A program made the position numbers and the translations under genes. From the NCBI RefSeq assembly GCF_002252445.1, contig NZ_NNRJ01000018.1, forward strand, positions 62,001-126,000: DNA of 64,000 bases, written 5' to 3'. The stretch's first letter is position 1, and each line of letters opens with the position of its first letter. This DNA comes from Brucella thiophenivorans. Its GTDB lineage: Bacteria; Pseudomonadota; Alphaproteobacteria; Rhizobiales; Rhizobiaceae. Shown here in pieces: positions 1 to 9,287 of this stretch. The notes beneath the pieces are model-generated. The model was not told the DNA's origin, made no database searches, and saw only the letters and a list, made by a program, of their open reading frames with translations.

Positions 1-596
1 CCGCGACTTTTGAGGTCTGCGATTACCTTGAAGAGAATATCCACTTCAGCGGCTGAAAGAGCCGAAGTCGGCTCATCCATGATAACGATACGCGCATCAA
101 TCGAAATGGCTTTGGCAATTTCGACGAGCTGTTGCTGACCGATCGGCAGGTCTGCAACCATGGTTCGGGCATCAATGCCCGCATCCAGACGGTCGAGATA
201 TTCATTGGCCTTTTTGATCTGCGCCTTGTGGTCAATCCCGCGTATGCCGCGAGTGATTTCACGCTTGGCAAAGATATTTTCCGCGACTGACATGTTTGAA
301 AACAGGTTCAGTTCCTGAAAAATCATCGCAATGCCGCGTTTTTGCGCGTCAGCGGGGCTATCGAAGGATACTTCTTCGCCGTCGAGAATGATCTTGCCAA
401 TGGTAGGACGTTCAACACCGGCGATGATTTTCATCAGCGTAGATTTGCCAGCACCATTTTCACCAACCAGCACATTGACTGAACCACGGCGCAATTCGAG
501 ATTGGCGCGCTTGACCGCGACAATGCCTGAATAGACCTTCGACACGTCCTCAAGTCTGAGGACGATGTCGTCCTTGTTATGTGTTTCGTCTTCCAT
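1..596 (-). CDS. Sugar ABC transporter ATP-binding protein (RbsA/XylG-like), truncated by window edge
   Basis: Energises uptake of a sugar across the inner membrane. Only the N-terminal ~198 residues are inside the window; the rest lies beyond base 1. Reading the minus strand from ATG at 596 gives Walker A GENGAGKST (about residues 45-53), a Q-loop in IFQELNLF, a signature-like LPIGQQQLVEIAKA and Walker B IVIMDEPTSAL. The ENGAGKST and EPTSAL forms are typical of the double-domain sugar ATPases of the CUT2 class (RbsA, XylG, MglA). It starts 3 nt after the stop of the DUF2291 gene, so it is in the same operon as the binding protein at 1323-2279. The substrate is inferred to be D-apiose or a related branched sugar from the neighbouring catabolic genes. 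Confidence 0.9.
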   Translation of the reverse strand, partial: MEDETHNKDDIVLRLEDVSKVYSGIVAVKRANLELRRGSVNVLVGENGAGKSTLMKIIAGVERPTIGKIILDGEEVSFDSPADAQKRGIAMIFQELNLFSNMSVAENIFAKREITRGIRGIDHKAQIKKANEYLDRLDAGIDARTMVADLPIGQQQLVEIAKAISIDARIVIMDEPTSALSAAEVDILFKVIADLKSR

Positions 597-599
597 GGA

Positions 600-1244
600 T
601 CATTTCTCCATGGAAATTGAAACAGGGGTGAACAGCGGCAACTGACCCTTTGATGGCATCGAGAAAGCGCCGGTTGCAGTCACTTTCATACCGATCAGCT
701 CTTCACGCGGCAGTTTTGTAAGCGTTTCGTCGTTTATACGAATATTGAACGACTTACCGAATTGCGCCCATTCAATCTGATTGCGAAATTCGTTGAAGTT
801 GACGATTTTAAGAGCGTCGCGGATTGCAGTGCCACGCACTGTCGGCCCGATCTGAACGCGCGCATCTGCTTTGCCGTCGCCATTGCTGTCCACATCAACA
901 TAGGCGGCACGCGATTTGGTTTCTGCGTCAACCACAGTGCCTTCAAGCTTGGTTGCGAAGGTCCATGGCGCATTGCCTTGCTTCTCGCGATGACCGAACT
1001 TTTCGCCAGCCTCATCAAGATTGCTATTGGCAGCATCCATCACTTCGCCGAGCGATATGGATTTTTCTGCGAAATAAGGAACGACTTTGCTTTCCCAGAT
1101 TTCGGCAACCGAGCGATCCGGGTTGAAATTATCGCCGCGTGCTTCTGCGGCTTCTTCTGCTGTTGGCGTTTTGATGATCTTGCAGCCCGAAAGCGCGACG
1201 CCGCAGGCCAGCAGGACAATGGAAGCTGACTTCAGCACTGACAT
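600..1244 (-). CDS. DUF2291 family periplasmic lipoprotein
   Basis: A 214-residue protein with a lipoprotein signal: a hydrophobic stretch VLLACGVALSGC in which LSGC is a lipobox, so Cys21 would be the lipidated residue. The body includes PWTFATKLEGTVV and a Ca-binding-like DVDSNGDGKAD loop (residues ~118-128). DUF2291 proteins are a small family encoded with CUT2-class sugar ABC transporters; their biochemical role is unknown to me. Here it lies between the binding-protein gene and the ATPase gene, on the same strand, which is the usual place. A role as an accessory periplasmic factor for sugar uptake is inference. Confidence 0.85.
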   Translation of the reverse strand: MSVLKSASIVLLACGVALSGCKIIKTPTAEEAAEARGDNFNPDRSVAEIWESKVVPYFAEKSISLGEVMDAANSNLDEAGEKFGHREKQGNAPWTFATKLEGTVVDAETKSRAAYVDVDSNGDGKADARVQIGPTVRGTAIRDALKIVNFNEFRNQIEWAQFGKSFNIRINDETLTKLPREELIGMKVTATGAFSMPSKGQLPLFTPVSISMEK

Positions 1245-1272
1245 GAGAATATCCTCGATAGAAGAAATGCTG

Positions 1273-1304
1273 TTGGGAGCGCTAACATTTGTCGGCGCTC
1301 CCGT
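1273..1304 (-). terminator. Intercistronic hairpin after the binding-protein gene
   Basis: Stem GGGAGCGC (1275-1282) pairs with GCGCTCCC (1295-1302), loop 12 nt, just after the stop of the binding-protein gene on the minus strand. No T-run follows, so it is more likely an mRNA-stabilising or attenuating hairpin than a full terminator. This would favour high expression of the binding protein over the ATPase. Confidence 0.55.
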
Positions 1305-1322
1305 CCTCGCAAGCCTTGGGAG

Positions 1323-2351
<1,029 letters not shown>

Positions 2352-3179
2352 TTACGTGATGCGACGAATGCTTTCTGCAATTTCTTCTGGTTCGAAAACG
2401 TTTTTCCAATCGTCGCGCATCAGCGCTGGAATGCCGAATTCGATTGCCTTGTTGCATGCATCCGAGAACACGCCCTGAACTTCGCCAAAGATGACAGCGC
2501 CCAGAACATTCATGTGGCCGAGCAGGAAGTCGCGTGCTGCTTCTTCAGGAACGCCGCGACGAACGGTTTCGTCCATGGCCTGCTTCATAACAACGAGAAG
2601 CGAAGCTGCAACGGTTTCCGAAAGGCCTGGCTCAAGAATTGCGAGCTGCTCAACAGTGACGCGGTGCGAGCGCATGACAGGAGCCCAGATGACCTTGGCG
2701 ACTTCTTCGCCGAGTGCATAGGCTTCTTCCGGACCCTGCATCAGAGCCGAAACGATGTGCTGCTTGGCAGCAATACCGCCGAAGAAATCGCGCTTTGCAG
2801 CAGGATCGGTTTCATCGTTGAAGATTGGCGGATGGCAAGGATGCGTGACGAAATAGGTGAGGTCTGCGCGTTCTGGCAGGTGACCGGCGAATGGTGCTGC
2901 TGCATCGAGTGCAACAACCATGGTGCCTGGCTTCAGCTTGTCAACGATGCCTGCTGCAACTTTACCGATGATGGTATCTGGAACAGCCAGGATAACGACT
3001 TCTGCGCCTTCAAGACCTGCATCAACATCGACTGTATCTAGGCCGAGATCGTCCTTCAGACGTGCTTTACCGACTTCGCTGACTTCGATGTGACGAACGT
3101 CAAAGCGCGAACCTTTAAGGTTCTTGGCCAGACGGTAGCCCATCTTGCCACCTGCGCCGAACAGAGCAATAGCTGTCAT
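2352..3179 (-). CDS. apnO: D-apionate oxidoisomerase-like protein (ApnO)
   Basis: A 275-residue Rossmann-fold enzyme: GAGGKMGYRLAKNL at residues 8-21 is the NAD(P)-binding loop, followed by VVILAVPDTIIGKVA and the conserved HPCHPPIFNDE segment (residues ~112-122). The C-terminal helical half (LSETVAASLLVVMKQAMDE, FLLGHMNVLGAVIFG) resembles the phosphogluconate-dehydrogenase C-terminal fold. ApnO enzymes (family knowledge) oxidise and isomerise D-apionate to 3-oxo-isoapionate with NAD. The adjacent DUF1537 kinase and RuBisCO-like protein are the next two steps of that pathway, which strengthens the call. It opens a transcription unit with the binding protein and is preceded by a perfect palindrome at 3214-3228 that could be an operator. 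Confidence 0.78.
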   Translation of the reverse strand: MTAIALFGAGGKMGYRLAKNLKGSRFDVRHIEVSEVGKARLKDDLGLDTVDVDAGLEGAEVVILAVPDTIIGKVAAGIVDKLKPGTMVVALDAAAPFAGHLPERADLTYFVTHPCHPPIFNDETDPAAKRDFFGGIAAKQHIVSALMQGPEEAYALGEEVAKVIWAPVMRSHRVTVEQLAILEPGLSETVAASLLVVMKQAMDETVRRGVPEEAARDFLLGHMNVLGAVIFGEVQGVFSDACNKAIEFGIPALMRDDWKNVFEPEEIAESIRRIT

Positions 3180-3212
3180 GATTGTATTTCCTTCCCGTAG
3201 TTTTGGTAGCTT

Positions 3213-3243
3213 AACTGGTATAACCAGTCAATGAGTATTCCAG
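3213..3243. promoter_or_regulatory. Candidate FadR/GntR operator, copy 1
   Basis: Contains the perfect palindrome ACTGGT-ATA-ACCAGT (3214-3228) followed by ATGAGTATTCCAG. The words AACTGGTATAA and ATGAGTATTCCA recur together at 6048-6070. Both copies lie at the upstream ends of genes in the same pathway, with a FadR-family regulator next to copy 2. Inference: both are bound by that regulator. Confidence 0.5.
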
Positions 3244-3245
3244 AT

Positions 3246-4592
3246 TTAAGCGGTGAGACCGTCACGAATCTGGCTGAAATATCCGTCAGAACCGACCTGA
3301 CCGCCCTTAAGGGCAATCTGTAGGCCGTTGGTGGCGGGGTGAGCGCCGTGCGCCGTACAAAGCGGCGACCCCGGTGTTTGTGGCAGCGGCAGAAGCGTGG
3401 TGAGTGCATCGACATGCAATTCACGCAATGCGTGGCTGGAAGTATCGCCGCCTGCGATTACAGCGCGGGTAAGTTTTTCGCGCTCAACAAGGCTGCGGAG
3501 GATGAAGCCGAGGCTGCGTGCCAGCTTGTGTCGGCTGCCTGTGATCTTATCGATTTCGGTTCCACGATCAGCCGATGGACCAAGCGCCGTGTTCAAGATC
3601 ACGCTGTTACCCTGCTGAAGTGCCTGCTGACCCTGAGCGATGGCAGTTTCGATTGCCTGATTGCTGTTTTCGCCAAGCAGATCGAGCGGATTAAGATCAA
3701 TGCCGGTGAATCCTGATGCCGTCGCATGACGGATCTGGCGTTCAGTTGTCGGTGATACGCTGCCCGAAACAACCGCAATGCGGTCAGCTTTGCCGGGAAG
3801 TGGGAATTCTTTTGTAGTGCCGATCAGTCCGGCCTTTGCCCATGCAGCCAAAAGCGCATATTCAACGCCTGACGAGCCAGCAACGAACCAGCCAGCATCA
3901 GGCCGCAGACGCCAGAGTTGTTCGCCTGCCTGCAACTGGCTTTCGCGGCTGTCCACATCAAGCAGCAACATGCCGTCAGCATCTTTGACAATCGCGTCTA
4001 CAAGGTCATTTGCATCGGCGGCTGAAAGCGCTACGAGGTCGGCAAGTACGGTTTTAAGCGCCGTCTGCTGAGCGAGATGCACGCGCAGGTCGGCTTCATG
4101 CATGGGTGTAACCGGATGACGGCTCATGACCGGATGACGGTCGATGCGATAGACTTCGCCCTGATAAGCCGCAAACAGATTACCAAAGGACGTGTAGCGC
4201 TTCAATTGCGGTGCGCCGACAATCACCGGCACATAGGCCTGATCGAAGATCGCTTTGCCTATTTCGACAGCCTTGCCGATATTGCCCACCTTCGGTGCAG
4301 AATCGAATGTCGAGCAGACTTTGTAATGCACAATCGCTGCATTAAGGCTTTTTAGCCAGTTGAATGCAGGCGTGAGATTTTCCTGCATCCATTCCGGCGT
4401 CTCGCTGCGGCTGGTGCCAGCGAGGCCAATCGCCTTGCAATGCGAAAAGCGCGAAAGCAGCGCTTCGTCCGGCACATTCATGAACAGAACGGTATCGACA
4501 CCATTGGATGCCATGGCCTCCATAACGTCGGTGGAGCCGGTGAGATCGTCGCCGTAATAAGAGAGAAGAAGATCGTGAGGTGCTTTTGACAT
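3246..4592 (-). CDS. oiaK: DUF1537 four-carbon acid sugar kinase family protein (3-oxo-isoapionate kinase-like, OiaK)
   Basis: A 448-residue sugar-acid kinase. The N-terminal domain carries the family motif YYGDDLTGSTDVMEAM (residues 12-27), and the C-terminal nucleotide-binding domain has VIAGGDTSSHALREL (~393-407). Family members OtnK/DtnK phosphorylate C4 acids; OiaK phosphorylates 3-oxo-isoapionate at C4. The gene start (ATG at 4592) shares one base with the stop of the RuBisCO-like gene (TAATG), so the two are translationally coupled. Length is normal for the family. Substrate is inferred from the RuBisCO-like and ApnO-like neighbours; a tetronate substrate cannot be excluded from sequence alone. 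Confidence 0.8.
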   Translation of the reverse strand: MSKAPHDLLLSYYGDDLTGSTDVMEAMASNGVDTVLFMNVPDEALLSRFSHCKAIGLAGTSRSETPEWMQENLTPAFNWLKSLNAAIVHYKVCSTFDSAPKVGNIGKAVEIGKAIFDQAYVPVIVGAPQLKRYTSFGNLFAAYQGEVYRIDRHPVMSRHPVTPMHEADLRVHLAQQTALKTVLADLVALSAADANDLVDAIVKDADGMLLLDVDSRESQLQAGEQLWRLRPDAGWFVAGSSGVEYALLAAWAKAGLIGTTKEFPLPGKADRIAVVSGSVSPTTERQIRHATASGFTGIDLNPLDLLGENSNQAIETAIAQGQQALQQGNSVILNTALGPSADRGTEIDKITGSRHKLARSLGFILRSLVEREKLTRAVIAGGDTSSHALRELHVDALTTLLPLPQTPGSPLCTAHGAHPATNGLQIALKGGQVGSDGYFSQIRDGLTA

Positions 4593-5863
4593 TATTCGCC
4601 TCCCCCATTTGCGTTAACGGGGCCGAACTTCGCAAGCGAAGCCGCAAGTTCAGGATGGTCCGTTGCGTAAGTTTCGAGTGGAATGCCCGCGACTGCTGCT
4701 TCCCATGCCTGCTGCACGGCGCGAACGCCCGATGCTGGTCCGCCGGGATGGCTGACAATGCCGCCGCCGCAAAGATAAAGCAGGTCCGTCGTGCGGCCTG
4801 TGCGCTCATAGGTTTCCGGTGCCTGTCCGCCCCATTGGCCGGAACCGGCAACGGGAAGCGGGCAATCGGATGGATCAAATAGCGGCGTACTGACGGCCTT
4901 GAACGAATTAACGAAGCTTTCGTCAGGCTCCCAGTATTTCACGCGGATGCCGTTGATCTGGAACTGATCCACGCCGAGCAAGCGCCAGAACTGCTGATAG
5001 ACGCGGAAATCCATGCCAGTGCCCGGATTGCGAGTCAAAATATCCCAGCCATTGCGATGTGCGTGCAGAACAAGGCCGGAGCGCTTGCGCAGGAAGCTCA
5101 TGCCGCCAAAACCGACCGAGTTGATGTTGACCACGGCGCAATTGCCGCCAGCCTTTAGCACCATGTCATGATTGCGCATCATTTCATCAGGATCAGCATG
5201 CGAAATGCCAAACGCATACATGACCTTTTTACCTGTCTTCTGTTCATGATTGAGAATAAGCGGCATGATCGCTGCAATGCGCTCTTTAAGCGGCGAATAG
5301 ACCGGACTCATCAGCTTTTCATCGTCCTTGATGAAATCAACGCCCGATTCAATAAGTTCGCCGACGAGTTCTGCTGTCTCCTGCGGACGTAGACCAAGCG
5401 CTGGCTTAACGATCGTGCCGATGATCGGGCGCTTTTCGACGCCTGTCAGACGACGGCTTCCGGCAATGCCGAATTGTGGGCCAGGATGCGCATTCTTGAA
5501 GGCTTCCGGCAACTTCATATCGACAACGCGAATGCCGGTCATGCCCTTGATCGAGTAAACACCGCCAACAGCAATGGTCATCAGCGCTGCAAGGTCGGTG
5601 CCGACCGCATCAAGCGGAAAAGAAATATCAACATCGGCGCGCTTAATTGGGCCGTGTCCGGGTTCAAGTTCTGGCCAAGCGGGAACTGTTGCATCTTCGA
5701 GCGGGCGAATTTCCAGAACACGCGCTGCAACGCGAGCTTTGAGTTCTTCTGTCTCGCCAGGAAGGGCGACAAAAGTGCCGGTTGACTGATCGCTGGCGAT
5801 CTTGGCTGCCATCTGTTCGATGCTGCCGGTTGTCTCAATGCGATAGGTCAGACAGATATTCAT
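4592..5863 (-). CDS. RuBisCO-like protein (form IV; OiaX/OiaT type)
   Basis: A 423-residue RuBisCO large-chain homologue without a small subunit or Calvin-cycle neighbours. Catalytic-site segments are retained: GTIVKPALGL (Lys of the first active-site loop), GVDFIKDDEKL (the carbamylated Lys and the Mg-binding Asp/Glu), LVLHAHRNGWD, VKYWEPDES (loop-6-like lysine), and the phosphate-binding CGGGIVSHPGGPASG. In apionate catabolism RuBisCO-like proteins act on 3-oxo-isoapionate-4-phosphate, either as decarboxylase (OiaX, to an erythrulose phosphate) or as transcarboxylase/hydrolase (OiaT, to 3-phosphoglycerate and glycolate). I cannot separate these two from sequence alone. It is the first gene of the unit with the kinase. 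A half-copy of a chromosomal repeat (5889-5941) lies between its promoter region and its start. Confidence 0.85.
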   Translation of the reverse strand: MNICLTYRIETTGSIEQMAAKIASDQSTGTFVALPGETEELKARVAARVLEIRPLEDATVPAWPELEPGHGPIKRADVDISFPLDAVGTDLAALMTIAVGGVYSIKGMTGIRVVDMKLPEAFKNAHPGPQFGIAGSRRLTGVEKRPIIGTIVKPALGLRPQETAELVGELIESGVDFIKDDEKLMSPVYSPLKERIAAIMPLILNHEQKTGKKVMYAFGISHADPDEMMRNHDMVLKAGGNCAVVNINSVGFGGMSFLRKRSGLVLHAHRNGWDILTRNPGTGMDFRVYQQFWRLLGVDQFQINGIRVKYWEPDESFVNSFKAVSTPLFDPSDCPLPVAGSGQWGGQAPETYERTGRTTDLLYLCGGGIVSHPGGPASGVRAVQQAWEAAVAGIPLETYATDHPELAASLAKFGPVNANGGGE

Positions 5864-5888
5864 CGGATTTTTTGTCGCTCGCTGCTTG

Positions 5889-5941
5889 TTTTAAAGCGCA
5901 TCTTTTCCGAAAATCGTTTCACACTTTTCGGGATCCGCTCT
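5889..5941 (-). repeat. Short dispersed palindromic repeat, half copy
   Basis: Reads AAAGCGCATCTTTTCCGAAA...TTTCACACTTTTCGGGATCC. It is the reverse complement, with few mismatches, of 60398-60450. It lies in the leader of the RuBisCO-like/kinase operon and can fold through the CCGAAAA / TTTTCGG arms. Such elements are common between genes in Brucella and other Rhizobiales. Confidence 0.7.
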
Positions 5942-6047
5942 CGTTTCCACCCATGTCAGAAATGCTCCGACAGTTTATTTCGCGCATCGCCCCGAAAGTT
6001 TCTCCTCGCTTTCAAGGATGCGACTGAAGCGCTTGGCTCCGAGTGCG

Positions 6048-6071
6048 AACTGGTATAATGAGTATTCCAAT
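6048..6071. promoter_or_regulatory. Candidate FadR/GntR operator, copy 2
   Basis: AACTGGTATAA directly joined to TGAGTATTCCAAT, in the divergent region between the RuBisCO-like operon and the FadR-type regulator. It matches copy 1 (3213-3243) except that copy 1 has an 8-nt insertion in the middle. The TGGTAT and ATTCCA arms form an imperfect inverted repeat. Confidence 0.5.
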
Positions 6072-6158
6072 ATCTGCAAGTGGAAAATTGTTAGCCCATT
6101 CACGAGAAAGTGGGTAACAGCTTTTATCTGGTCGCTTGACGATGCATAAGAGGAGAAC

Positions 6159-6884
6159 GTGCGTGAGCAGCGAGATGCAATGAACAAGCCTATAGAACCT
6201 ATCGTTCGCCGCAAATTATCCGATGAGGTTTTTGACCGGCTTGAAAACATGATTACGTCGGGCGAACTAATGCCCGGCGATGAGATGCCGTCTGAGCGTG
6301 TCTTGATGGAACGCTTTGGCGTAGGCCGTCCTGCGATCCGTGAAGCTATGCAATCGCTCGCCAAAATGGGGTTGGTCAGCATTTCGCATGGTGAGCGCGC
6401 AAAGGTCTTGAAGCTCACTGCGAGGTCTATCTTTCAACAGGTTGATCCGACAGCAAAAATCATGCTGGCACAGTCGATTGATTCGCTTGAGCATCTTAAG
6501 AATGCGCGTATTTTCTTTGAGCGTGGAATTGCGCGCGAAGCGACTTTGAAGGCAACCGCGCAGGATGTTGCTGATCTGAAAGCAATCGTTGATCGGCAGC
6601 GCACGTCGCTGGGCGATGCGGATGCATTCATCTCTGCCGATATGGAATTTCACATTCGAATTGCGAAGATTTCGGGCAATCCGATCTTTGTGGGCCTAAG
6701 TGAAGCAATGCTCGCATGGCTGCGTGAATATCATACCCATATGTTGATATGGACGGGTAAAGAAAACTTCACGCTCGTCGAGCATGAGGAAATTCTTGAT
6801 AGAATCGCCGCCAAAGACGCCGATGGCGCCGAAGGTGCCATGCGTCACCATCTGGAGCGCTCACGAGACCTTTATACAAAGTAA
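6159..6884 (+). CDS. FadR-type GntR family transcriptional regulator
   Basis: A 241-residue regulator. The N-terminal winged helix is seen in LSDEVFDRLENMITSGELMPGDEMPSERVLMERFGVGRPAIREAMQSLAKMGLVSI (residues ~18-73); the C-terminal helical FCD effector domain has the metal/ligand pattern DMEFHIRIAKISGNP and RHHLERSRDL. It is transcribed away from the RuBisCO-like operon and is the likely regulator of the two minus-strand catabolic units. The start is uncertain: GTG at 6159 has AGGAGA only three bases upstream; ATG at 6180 is the alternative and keeps the whole DNA-binding domain. Confidence 0.85.
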   Translation: MREQRDAMNKPIEPIVRRKLSDEVFDRLENMITSGELMPGDEMPSERVLMERFGVGRPAIREAMQSLAKMGLVSISHGERAKVLKLTARSIFQQVDPTAKIMLAQSIDSLEHLKNARIFFERGIAREATLKATAQDVADLKAIVDRQRTSLGDADAFISADMEFHIRIAKISGNPIFVGLSEAMLAWLREYHTHMLIWTGKENFTLVEHEEILDRIAAKDADGAEGAMRHHLERSRDLYTK

Positions 6885-6891
6885 TTCGTCA

Positions 6892-7935
6892 TCAGCTTTC
6901 GGGGATATTTTCTCTGAATATCACCTGAATGCGTGGTGGATGTTCATCGAACGGCTGATTTTTGATGGTGTTGATCAGGACTGACAGGGCTTCACGCGCT
7001 TCCACACGCGGGTTCTGATCAATCACTGCGTCCATTGTTCCATTGAGCAGGAAGCGTTTGGTGTCTTCGGTCAGTTCATGCCCGATAAATACGATAGCGC
7101 CGGATTTACCTGCATCCGACAAGGCCTGTCCAATGCCCTGATTTCCTGCGCCAAGATTATAAATGCCAGCAAGGTCTGCATGGCGTTTAAGGACAGCAGT
7201 CGTTTCGCTATAGGCGCGCTCTCGGTCATCTTCGATTTCGTTGAGTTCAACGATGTTGAGATGCGGAAATTCCTCCGAAATGGCGCGGCGAAAGCCCATT
7301 TCGCGCTCTTCATGGCCGCGATATGAGAGCGACCCTGCAAAAAGCGCAATCTTGCTTCCTCTGGATTTTCCCAGAAAACGTCCCAGAATATAGCCGCCAA
7401 GACGGCCTGCTGCGCGATTATCGATGCCGATGTAACGGATGCGCGGCACATGCAGAATATCAGAGGCAATCGTCACAATAGGAATGCCGGACTGGGCGAG
7501 CGAACGCATTGCTTCGCGCACGCTTGGATGATCAAGCGCAATGACGCCGACGCCGTGCGCTTTGCCCTTCAGGTTTTCCAAGGCTTGCGCCAGCGTATCC
7601 GGGTTGAAACCTTCGACGCTGTGTATGGTCACATCAATTTCTGGCTGCAACAGTGCCTGCTTGGCGATCTGGTCATGCAGATTGGCTATGAATGTGTTGG
7701 TTCCTGCGGGGAGTACAAAGGCGAGCTTGATTGATTTCAATGGAACGGTTTCTTCGCTCAGTGTTCCTGCGATATAGCCAAGACTATGCGCTGCATTGAA
7801 CACGATTTCCCGCGTTCGGTTGCTCACACCCGCACGGTTGTTTAGGACACGATCGACAGTCGCAGTCGATACGCCTGCCGCCTTGGCAACATCTGTAATT
7901 TTTGATCGCAAGCCTGATTCCTCAATTCTACGCAT
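6892..7935 (-). CDS. LacI family transcriptional regulator
   Basis: A 347-residue repressor with the LacI helix-turn-helix KITDVAKAAGVSTATVDRVLNNRAGVSNRTREIV (residues 12-45) and a periplasmic-binding-protein-like effector domain (IKLAFVLPAGTNTFIANL, YIGIDNRAAGRLGGYILGRFL, VFIGHELTEDTKRFLLNG). The hinge region is of the subgroup that binds sugars and polyols. It is convergent with the FadR gene (8 nt apart) and divergent from the dehydrogenase operon at 8171, which it probably controls; an inverted repeat sits right upstream of its start. Confidence 0.87.
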   Translation of the reverse strand: MRRIEESGLRSKITDVAKAAGVSTATVDRVLNNRAGVSNRTREIVFNAAHSLGYIAGTLSEETVPLKSIKLAFVLPAGTNTFIANLHDQIAKQALLQPEIDVTIHSVEGFNPDTLAQALENLKGKAHGVGVIALDHPSVREAMRSLAQSGIPIVTIASDILHVPRIRYIGIDNRAAGRLGGYILGRFLGKSRGSKIALFAGSLSYRGHEEREMGFRRAISEEFPHLNIVELNEIEDDRERAYSETTAVLKRHADLAGIYNLGAGNQGIGQALSDAGKSGAIVFIGHELTEDTKRFLLNGTMDAVIDQNPRVEAREALSVLINTIKNQPFDEHPPRIQVIFRENIPES

Positions 7936-7937
7936 TC

Positions 7938-7958
7938 TTGATGTTTAATTTACATCAA
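7938..7958. promoter_or_regulatory. Inverted repeat, candidate LacI-family operator
   Basis: TTGATGT (7938-7944), 7-nt AT spacer, ACATCAA (7952-7958), starting 3 nt upstream of the LacI start. A related word, AATGATGTAAAATG, recurs near 8032-8045, closer to the divergent dehydrogenase gene. Autoregulation and control of the divergent operon are inferred. Confidence 0.5.
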
Positions 7959-8170
7959 AAACCATCATTTGCACGTATAAAAGCAGATAAAATTGTCGTT
8001 GAGATCATTTTCCGATCAAAAAAGATTGCTAATGATGTAAAATGATTTGTTGTGATGTTGACACCTTCTAAAGCTATCTTCAATAATTCGCTCCGTGTCG
8101 ATGGAGGTCGATTTCATTGGGCGGAGCCATTCAAGGTTCTTCTTGATGTCGCATGTCATGGGAGGAATGT

Positions 8171-9262
8171 ATGAGCGCAGCGCAGGGCTTTGCCCCTGAT
8201 CCGCAGGTTCGGGTTCGGGATTTCAAGATTGGTTGCATCGGTGCGGGCATGATCATGGCCGAGTGCCATCTTGCCGCCTATAAGCAGGCAGGTTTTAACG
8301 TTGCAGCCATCGCTTCGCGCACCAGATCAAAGGCCGCAGAGGTTGCCGAGCGCTGGGGGATTGCTAATGTTCACGACACGCCTGAAGCGCTGATCGCTGA
8401 CGACAATATTGAAATTATTGATATTGCCTATCCGCCAGATCAGCAACCGGCACTGATCCGCAAAGCGTTGGCAGAGCCGCATATCAAGGGCGTTCTCGCG
8501 CAAAAGCCGCTGGCTCTGACGCTCGAAGAAGCCATTGCACTGCGCGATGAAGCGGCAAAAGCTGGTAAAATTCTCTCCGTCAATCAGAACATGCGCTACG
8601 ATCAGTCAATGCGTGTTCTCAAGCAAATCCTCGATAAGGGTGAACTTGGCACGCCGGTCATGGCGACCATTGAAATGCGCGCTATCCCGCATTGGCAGGC
8701 TTTTCTTGAAGATTACGATCGTCTCACGCTGTCCAATATGAGCGTACATCATCTGGATGTGTTGCGTTTCCTGTTTGGCGAGCCTGACACCATCACCACG
8801 CTGACACGTACCGATCCGCGCACGAAATTTGAGCATAAGGACGGTATCACCGTTTCGACGCTGATGTTTCCAAGCGGCGTGATGGCTGTTTCGATGGAGG
8901 ACGTCTGGTCAGGTCCGCGCGAAGAGGGCTTTGACAGCGATATTTACATCAAATGGCGCGTCGAAGGCACCGAGGGCGTGGCAAAAGGAACGATTGGCTG
9001 GCCGGATGGGTCGCCATCAACCCTGACCTATGCTTCCAAAAAGACGACGGACGGCAAATGGGTCAGCCCTCAATGGGACACCATGTGGTTCCCGCATGCT
9101 TTCATCGGCGTGATGGAGCAGTTGCAATATGCGCTTCATTCCGGCGAGCCGCCCGCTTTGTCGGTTGCTGACAATGTGAAAACGGTTGCGCTTATCGAGG
9201 CTGGTTACAAGTCCATCGATGAAGGCCGCACGGTCAGACTGTCTGAAATATCGATTAAATAA
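8171..9262 (+). CDS. Gfo/Idh/MocA family oxidoreductase (candidate D-apiose dehydrogenase)
   Basis: A 363-residue NAD(P)-dependent sugar dehydrogenase. The Rossmann motif IGCIGAGMIMAECHLAAYKQAG is near the N-terminus, followed by the family EKP-like segment VLAQKPLALTLEEAIALRDEA and the catalytic-helix region NMSVHHLDVLRFLFGEPDTI. ATG at 8171 is preferred over 8153 because GGAGGA (8161-8166) is at good distance. D-apiose dehydrogenase (ApsD), which starts the oxidative apiose route, belongs to this family; with ApnO/OiaK/RuBisCO-like genes next door that is the best guess, but other substrates are possible. Confidence 0.75.
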   Translation: MSAAQGFAPDPQVRVRDFKIGCIGAGMIMAECHLAAYKQAGFNVAAIASRTRSKAAEVAERWGIANVHDTPEALIADDNIEIIDIAYPPDQQPALIRKALAEPHIKGVLAQKPLALTLEEAIALRDEAAKAGKILSVNQNMRYDQSMRVLKQILDKGELGTPVMATIEMRAIPHWQAFLEDYDRLTLSNMSVHHLDVLRFLFGEPDTITTLTRTDPRTKFEHKDGITVSTLMFPSGVMAVSMEDVWSGPREEGFDSDIYIKWRVEGTEGVAKGTIGWPDGSPSTLTYASKKTTDGKWVSPQWDTMWFPHAFIGVMEQLQYALHSGEPPALSVADNVKTVALIEAGYKSIDEGRTVRLSEISIK

Positions 9263-9287
9263 TCATTTAAATGGGAGGATTTCTAAC

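Noticed and set aside
762-1229. Long open frame on the plus strand opposite the DUF2291 gene
   Set aside because: It lies within a well-supported lipoprotein gene on the other strand, has no ribosome site and no recognisable domain.
1272-1288. TGTT...AGCGCTAACA resembling a LacI operator
   Set aside because: It is asymmetric, lies within an operon after a stop codon, and is better explained as one arm of the hairpin at 1275-1302.
4592-5863. Genuine carbon-fixing RuBisCO
   Set aside because: No small subunit, phosphoribulokinase or activase nearby; context and active-site substitutions indicate a RuBisCO-like protein.
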